Below are positions 59,535 through 64,000 of a DNA stretch of 64,000 bases, in pieces. This DNA comes from JBDSSS01 sp963764195 (GTDB taxonomy: Bacteria > Actinomycetota > Actinomycetes > Actinomycetales > Dermatophilaceae). Both the position numbers and the translations under genes were made by a program. The notes under the pieces were generated by a model. It was not told the origin of the DNA. It made no database searches and worked only from the letters and a program-made list of their open reading frames with translations. The stretch spans positions 744,001 to 808,000 of the forward strand of contig CAVXRG010000003.1 of assembly GCA_963764195.1 (NCBI GenBank), read 5' to 3'. Positions within the stretch are counted from its first letter, which is position 1. Each line of letters starts with the position of its first letter.

Positions 59535-61057
59535 GCCGTCGCCACCTTGCCTGTCTTCTCGGTCTTGTCCCAGGTCGCAGACGCGCCCCGGATCTCGGCG
59601 ACGTAGGCGGCGAAGGTCATCGCGCACAGCAGCGGTCCGAAGCCGACGACGGCGACGAGGATCGGGACGACCGGCCGCAGGGCAGCCACGTGGTCGACGC
59701 GGTAGACGGCCCAGGCTGCGGCCATGCAGGCCCCGGTCCAGATGTAGGCCGCGAGGGCGAGCAGGCTCCGGGTCCGGCTCGACCAGCCGAGCCCACCGGT
59801 CTCGGCGAGCAGGCGGATCGCCTCGTGCATCGGCCCGGGGGCGATGACCCAGGCCATGATCACCAGACTGATGAGCCCGGGGAAGCCGATCGCCTGGCGC
59901 CAGCTGCGCTTCGCGACGCTGCTGTCGAGCATCAGGGTGAAGGAGGTCGTGAAGACGAAGGCGAAGGCGCTGACGGCCCAGTAGGAGCGGAACAGGATCC
60001 GCGAGGAGTCGGCGTCGTAGAGCCACATGAGCACGAGGGCGGCGGCCGCGAGGACCATGAACGCGGGCAGCAGCAGCGTCGCGTACCACTGCACCCCGAA
60101 CCACGGGTTGCCGAGGTGGTTGCCCTCGTGGCGGCGGAAGAAGAGCGAGTGGAAGCGGCGGGTCACCTGCAGGTTGCCCCGCGACCAGCGCAACCGCTGC
60201 TTCCACAGGCCGACGACGCTGGCGGGCTCCTCGGCGAGGCACTCGGCGTGCGGGTCGAACACGACCCGGCGTCCACGGATCTGGGTGAGCAGGGTGGTCA
60301 CGGTGTCCTCGGCGAGGGTCGTCGTGTCGATCCGGCCCCCGAGCGCGTCGAGGTTCTCCCGGCTGAGCAACTGGGCGCCTCCGGCCAGGCACGCCTGGGC
60401 CCCGACGACGTTCTGGGCCCGCCGGGCCGCGAGCTGGGCGGTGGCGTACTCGTAGCCGATGTAGCGGCTCATCCAGTTCGGCGGCTCGCTCGCCTCCTTG
60501 ATGAAGGCCGTCACCGCGCCCACCTCGGGGTCGCCGAGGTGGCGCGCCATCCGCGCGACCGCGTCGGGGCGGAAGACGACGTCGGCGTCGGTGATGAGGA
60601 CGGCCTCGGCCCAGTCGTCGTCGAGCAGGGCGCGCAGCCCGTGGTTGAGGGTGTGGGCCTTGCCCTCCCCGCCCTTCTCGCGGCGCAGGGCGACAACCCG
60701 CCCGGGGTACTGCTCGTTCTTGGCCTGGAGCAGCTCGGGGGTGCCGTCGGTGCTCGCGTCGTCGACGACGACGACCCGCAGCCGGTCGGCGGGATAGTCC
60801 ATCGACAGCATCCGGTCCACCGAGAACTCGAGCACCGGGCGCTCGTTCCAGGCCGGCACGAGCACCGCGACGCGAGGCAGGTATGCCGGGTCGGCGCGGT
60901 CGTAGTGGTCCCGGCGTCCGTGGAGCGACACGAGGGCGTAGCCCACCACCCCAGCGAGCATGGGCAGGGCGCCGAGGAGCACGAGGATGCTGAGAGCCCA
61001 CCCGGCCGGTGTCGTCGGGGTGTCGAGCTGGGGGAGCTGGGCGAGTCGGGTCGTCAC
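59531..61057 (-). CDS. Processive GT2 glycosyltransferase (PgaC/BcsA-like)
   Basis: The GTG at 61057 overlaps the PHP stop (GTGA). The 508-residue protein has an N-terminal membrane helix pair. The GT-A domain has VVVDDASTDGT, LITDADVVF (Asp157-x-Asp159), the TED-like region LAEDTVTT (Glu250-Asp251) and KQRLRW (Gln287-x2-Arg290-Trp291). Five or six C-terminal helices follow. This is the processive polysaccharide synthase pattern. Product could be poly-N-acetylglucosamine, cellulose-like or hyaluronan-like glycan; the deacetylase in the operon points towards an amino-sugar polymer. Confidence 0.9.
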   Translation of the reverse strand: MTTRLAQLPQLDTPTTPAGWALSILVLLGALPMLAGVVGYALVSLHGRRDHYDRADPAYLPRVAVLVPAWNERPVLEFSVDRMLSMDYPADRLRVVVVDDASTDGTPELLQAKNEQYPGRVVALRREKGGEGKAHTLNHGLRALLDDDWAEAVLITDADVVFRPDAVARMARHLGDPEVGAVTAFIKEASEPPNWMSRYIGYEYATAQLAARRAQNVVGAQACLAGGAQLLSRENLDALGGRIDTTTLAEDTVTTLLTQIRGRRVVFDPHAECLAEEPASVVGLWKQRLRWSRGNLQVTRRFHSLFFRRHEGNHLGNPWFGVQWYATLLLPAFMVLAAAALVLMWLYDADSSRILFRSYWAVSAFAFVFTTSFTLMLDSSVAKRSWRQAIGFPGLISLVIMAWVIAPGPMHEAIRLLAETGGLGWSSRTRSLLALAAYIWTGACMAAAWAVYRVDHVAALRPVVPILVAVVGFGPLLCAMTFAAYVAEIRGASATWDKTEKTGKVATA

Positions 61058-61755
61058 GTCAGCGCAACGGCTTCTGCGAGGTATCTCCACCGTCCGACGT
61101 CGGCGGCCCGGTGCGCGTCGCTGCCGGCCGTGAGCCGCACCCCGCGGTCGGCGAGACCGCTGAGCACGGGGGCCGACGGGCAGCGCCACTTCTCGTTGCT
61201 CTCGACGGCAGCGTCCGTCTCCCGCGCGGCGGAGGCGAGTGCGTCGAGGAGTTCGTCGGTGACGTCACCCTCGTCGAGCCCGCACTTGGGCAGGAGGCTG
61301 AACAGGTGCGCGACGATGGCCGGGAACGGGCTCGAGCGCAGGGCGCCGCAGGTGGCGGTGACGACCTGCTCGATGGCGTCCGCGCGACGAAGCCGACCCG
61401 AGGTGATGTCCTCGAGGACCCGGGCGGGATGGACCGGGCCGTCCGGGCCGGGGAACTGGTGGTCGGCGACGAGGAGGTAGTCGAGCTCCGGCAGGGAGGC
61501 GGGCAGGTCGAGGCGACCGCGCGCGTCGAGCATCTTCACCTCGACGCCGCAGCGGATCTGGAGGCCGTCGACCCGCAGGGCCCGCACCTCGGCGACGTAC
61601 TCGGGCAGCCAGGCGGTGCTCTCCCGCACGTGGTCGCTCAGACCGAGGGTGTGCAGTCCGGTGGCGGCCCCTGCCGCGGCCATGTCGGCCAGGCTGTCGA
61701 CACCGTCGCTCGTCGTCGAGTGGGTGTGCCAGTCGGCGCCGGCGTCGACCGTCAT
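61054..61755 (-). CDS. PHP-domain metal-dependent phosphoesterase
   Basis: The ATG at 61755 overlaps the ATP-grasp stop and gives 233 residues. Metal ligands appear in DWHTHSTTSDGVDSLADMA, GLSDHVRES, IRCGVEVKML, HQFPGPDG and AGSDAHRAADVGRW, covering the PHP histidine and acidic set. Family members hydrolyse phosphoesters such as histidinol phosphate or tyrosine phosphate. In Gram-positive capsule operons a PHP-type CpsB phosphatase controls a tyrosine kinase; here no kinase is seen. Function in the operon is inferred as regulatory or biosynthetic. Confidence 0.88.
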   Translation of the reverse strand: MTVDAGADWHTHSTTSDGVDSLADMAAAGAATGLHTLGLSDHVRESTAWLPEYVAEVRALRVDGLQIRCGVEVKMLDARGRLDLPASLPELDYLLVADHQFPGPDGPVHPARVLEDITSGRLRRADAIEQVVTATCGALRSSPFPAIVAHLFSLLPKCGLDEGDVTDELLDALASAARETDAAVESNEKWRCPSAPVLSGLADRGVRLTAGSDAHRAADVGRWRYLAEAVALT

Positions 61756-62786
61756 CGGGCCGGAACGGGCACGGGGACGTGCGCGTAGTCCTCGACGGGG
61801 ACGACGACGTCCGCCCAGTGGCGGACCATCGCGACCTCGACGAACGGCAGGTCGTCGGGCAGGTCGCCGCCGAGGGCGGCCTTGACCGCGAGGCGGGGCA
61901 TGTCGACCCCGGCCGCGCGGGTCAGGACCATCGTGCCGGGGAAGCGGGCGTTGACCTCGAGCAGGGCGGGTGTGCCGTCCGTGGCCCGCCGGGCCTGGAC
62001 GTTGACGACCCCGGTGGCGCCGATGGCCTCGGCCACCGCCCTGCCGAACGTCACGAGGCCGTCGTCGGAGACGGTCCGCCCCGCGATGGCGATGCCGGAG
62101 TCGACCTTGTCCCGGCGCCGCGGGACCGCCGCGACGACGTGACCATCGGGTCGCGCGAGGACGTCGATCGAGAACTCTTCCCCCGGGAGGTACTCCTGCA
62201 GGATGTAGGACTCGTCGCAGGGTGGCAGGAGCGCGACGTCCGCGGAGTCGTGGACGGTGAAGCCCCGACCGCCCGCACCGCGGCGCGGCTTGGAGATGAG
62301 GGGCACGCCGAGCCCGGCCAGGTCGTCCTCGGTCGTCTCCGGTCCCCAGAGCACCGTCCGTGGGACGCGGACCGCTGCCGCGCACCGCTGCATCAGCTCG
62401 TACTTGTCGAGGCAGCGCAGCAGGGTGGTGGGCGTCTCGACGAGCGCGCGGATGCCCCGGTCCGCGAACGCGGCTCCAGCCTGCGAGACGGGGAACAGCT
62501 CGACGTCGACGGTCGGGATCACGAGGTCCGCGCCGTGGGTGGTGGCGGCCTCGAGCAACGCGGTGACGAACGACGGGTCGTCGCCACGGGGGAGGACCAC
62601 GCGCTGGTCGACGGGCACGAGGTAGAGGCCGACGGCGAGCGGGTCCATGTCCGCGGCGATGACCCGGTGGTCGTCGCGCAGGGCCTGGATGAGTGTCACG
62701 GCGGCCGCGCCACCGGCGCCGGTGACGAGCACGGTGGGCAGGCCGTCGGGCGTGTACGCGGCCCTCGTGGCGTCGGTCGTGGTCAT
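61752..62786 (-). CDS. ATP-grasp ligase (CarB/PylC-like)
   Basis: The 344-residue protein begins with a Rossmann-like pre-ATP-grasp domain (TVLVTGAGGAAAVTLIQALR, IPTVDVELFPVSQAGAAFAD). An ATP-grasp core follows with LISKPRRGAGGRGFTVHDSA, SYILQEYLPGEEFSIDVLA and VNVQARRATDGTPALLEVNA RFPG-type metal site. It should join a carboxylate to an amine or thiol. In polysaccharide operons such enzymes can add amino acids to the sugar. The stop and start overlap with both neighbours. Confidence 0.9.
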   Translation of the reverse strand: MTTTDATRAAYTPDGLPTVLVTGAGGAAAVTLIQALRDDHRVIAADMDPLAVGLYLVPVDQRVVLPRGDDPSFVTALLEAATTHGADLVIPTVDVELFPVSQAGAAFADRGIRALVETPTTLLRCLDKYELMQRCAAAVRVPRTVLWGPETTEDDLAGLGVPLISKPRRGAGGRGFTVHDSADVALLPPCDESYILQEYLPGEEFSIDVLARPDGHVVAAVPRRRDKVDSGIAIAGRTVSDDGLVTFGRAVAEAIGATGVVNVQARRATDGTPALLEVNARFPGTMVLTRAAGVDMPRLAVKAALGGDLPDDLPFVEVAMVRHWADVVVPVEDYAHVPVPVPAR

Positions 62787-63976
62787 GGGGTGTCCTTCGG
62801 CTCGCTGTACAGCGACACGACGGGGGCGACGGTGCGGGAGCCCGGCGCCGGGTTCGATGTGCGTCGGATGAGGGGGGTCAGGCTGCGGACGATCTCGAAG
62901 GCTTCGGCGTATCGGGCGCGCGGGGCGAGGTTGCGGGCCCAGTAGCGTGCGGTGGCGACGATCATCTCCGGCTCGAGGTAGGACCGCTCGCCCTGCGAGG
63001 CGAAGAGCCCGAGCAGGTTGACCTTGCGCACGAGAACGGTGTCGATCGCGACGAACTTGTTGGGGACGAACTCGTTGGTGGCGGAGGGCGACTGGTAGGC
63101 GAAGACCTGGGGGACCCGCCGGCTCGCGCTCATCACGGCGGTGTGCACGGCCCGGTGGTCCTGGTGGTGGTCGCGCGACGAGTGGACGTAGATGATGGTC
63201 GGGTCGACGGCTGCGACGACGGCCTCGATGTCACGGATCGTCTCGATGCCCGAGTCGATCCGGGTGTCGGGCAGGTCACCGAAGAGCAGGCCGGCGCCGA
63301 GCGCGCCGGCGGTGGACGTGGCCTCCGCGAGGCGGGCCTGCACGTCGCCCCCGACGGCGCCCTGGCTCATGGTCAGGATCCACACCGTGTCGCCACGCCG
63401 ACGGTGCTCGAGCAGGGTCCCGGCACAGCCGATCTCGACGTCGTCCGGGTGGGCGCCGATGGCGAGCACCCGCTCGGCCCGTTCGTCGGCCGAGCGCAGG
63501 ATCTGGTCGAGGGTCGTGTTCAGGGCGATCGTGTCGTGCGGGTCGACGAAGTCGTGGATGCCGGCCCTCATGCCGCGCAGCAGCGCGTCGGTCGTCAGCT
63601 CGCTCGAGGCGGCGACGACGAGGAGGCGGGCATGGGGGCTGACGGACTGCAGATCGCGGATGAGGTACTCCGCGTCGGCCTCGGCGAGCAGCTCCGGCGA
63701 CAGGAGCGCGAGGTCGAAGCGGCCGACGTCGTTCGCGACATCGAGAACCGCCTCGGCGGTCGTGAGGTGCCGGGTGAAGCCCAGCCGGTCGAGCGTCCCG
63801 TCCGTCGCGGTCCCGGCCTCGAGGCCGACGACGAGTGCCGCGGGCCCGGCCGGGCCCAGCACCGGGCCGACACCGCTCGGTAGCTGGTCGGCGATCGACG
63901 CGCTGACCGCCTCGTGCCGCGACGGGACGAGGACCGGACGCGGCGGGACGGCGTCGGACCTGCTCTGCATGCTCAC
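62783..63976 (-). CDS. Degenerate receiver domain fused to PIG-L deacetylase
   Basis: The GTG at 63976 is used; ATG at 63970 is possible. The 397-residue protein has a response-regulator-like N-terminal part (residues about 45-162), in which the phospho-acceptor position of FDLALLSPELL is Ser93, not Asp. A PIG-L type deacetylase domain follows with AHPDDVEIGCAG (His176, Asp178, Asp179), VHSSRDHHQDH (His271 and His274) and RRVPQVFAYQ. It removes N-acetyl groups from GlcNAc-type substrates. The receiver-deacetylase fusion is unusual. Stop overlaps the ATP-grasp start by four bases. Confidence 0.88.
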   Translation of the reverse strand: MSMQSRSDAVPPRPVLVPSRHEAVSASIADQLPSGVGPVLGPAGPAALVVGLEAGTATDGTLDRLGFTRHLTTAEAVLDVANDVGRFDLALLSPELLAEADAEYLIRDLQSVSPHARLLVVAASSELTTDALLRGMRAGIHDFVDPHDTIALNTTLDQILRSADERAERVLAIGAHPDDVEIGCAGTLLEHRRRGDTVWILTMSQGAVGGDVQARLAEATSTAGALGAGLLFGDLPDTRIDSGIETIRDIEAVVAAVDPTIIYVHSSRDHHQDHRAVHTAVMSASRRVPQVFAYQSPSATNEFVPNKFVAIDTVLVRKVNLLGLFASQGERSYLEPEMIVATARYWARNLAPRARYAEAFEIVRSLTPLIRRTSNPAPGSRTVAPVVSLYSEPKDTP

Positions 63977-64000
63977 CCGCGCCGACCCGGGACGGTGTGG
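63973..64000 (-). CDS. 3' end of upstream operon gene (partial)
   Basis: The GTG start of the PIG-L fusion lies in a GTGA, and the TGA at 63975-63973 is in frame with the few codons at the window edge (HTVPGRRG). Every other junction in this operon has a four-base overlap, so this is probably the end of the preceding gene. Nothing can be said of its product. Confidence 0.35.

Overview
The window looks like part of a high-GC actinobacterial chromosome. The 16S and 23S rRNA sequences, the heavy use of GTG starts, the GTGA/ATGA stop-start overlaps and the order tyrS ... tlyA-nadK-recN-steA-steB-pyrG all fit Actinobacteria. The 16S and several proteins suggest the Intrasporangiaceae or a close relative, but no database search was possible, so genus is left open.

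Layout. Positions 1-339 hold the 3' end of tyrS. Positions 340-6290 hold a complete rRNA operon (leader with two promoter candidates and an antitermination-like box, 16S, tRNA-free spacer, 23S, 5S, strong terminator). Positions 6352-10790 hold a TPR-type protein gene with an RGG/DRGD repeat region and an apparent one-base frameshift, a HAD phosphatase, a small Pro/Ala-rich protein, tlyA and nadK. Two small membrane-protein genes (10811-11510) lie opposite. Positions 11611-22167 hold recN, steA, steB, a MraY/WecA-like enzyme, a MurJ-like flippase, a GT4 glycosyltransferase, pyrG, a NUDIX hydrolase and a YchJ-like protein: cell division and envelope glycans beside core metabolism.

Positions 22464-26603 hold an unusual three-gene cassette: a subtilisin-type protease without a signal peptide, an alpha/beta hydrolase and a four-helix membrane protein. 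It is the main accessory-looking block. An acyltransferase, aspS, a DUF427 protein, a broken AraC-type regulator, a GNAT enzyme, an MMPL transporter and rarA follow. Positions 35822-41914 are a complete peptide/nickel-type ABC importer. Positions 42050-54894 run through alaS, ruvX, mltG, aroE, a prepilin peptidase, aroC, aroK, aroB, aroQ, an opposing HelD-type helicase, efp and nusB. A universal stress protein and a sodium:alanine-type symporter follow, with a CRP-like site upstream.

Positions 57008-64000 on the minus strand form one tightly overlapped operon: a PIG-L deacetylase fused to a degenerate receiver domain, an ATP-grasp enzyme, a PHP-domain protein, a processive GT2 synthase, a 53-residue membrane protein, a membrane-anchored or secreted alpha/alpha-barrel-like protein and an unknown protein. 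It reads as an undescribed surface-polysaccharide system.

Two window-wide patterns are not explained by genes. The octamer GTATGCCG/CGGCATAC occurs at 23 places, many of which force rare codons. Several genes carry a -10-like hexamer exactly six bases before the start codon, which suggests leaderless transcripts.
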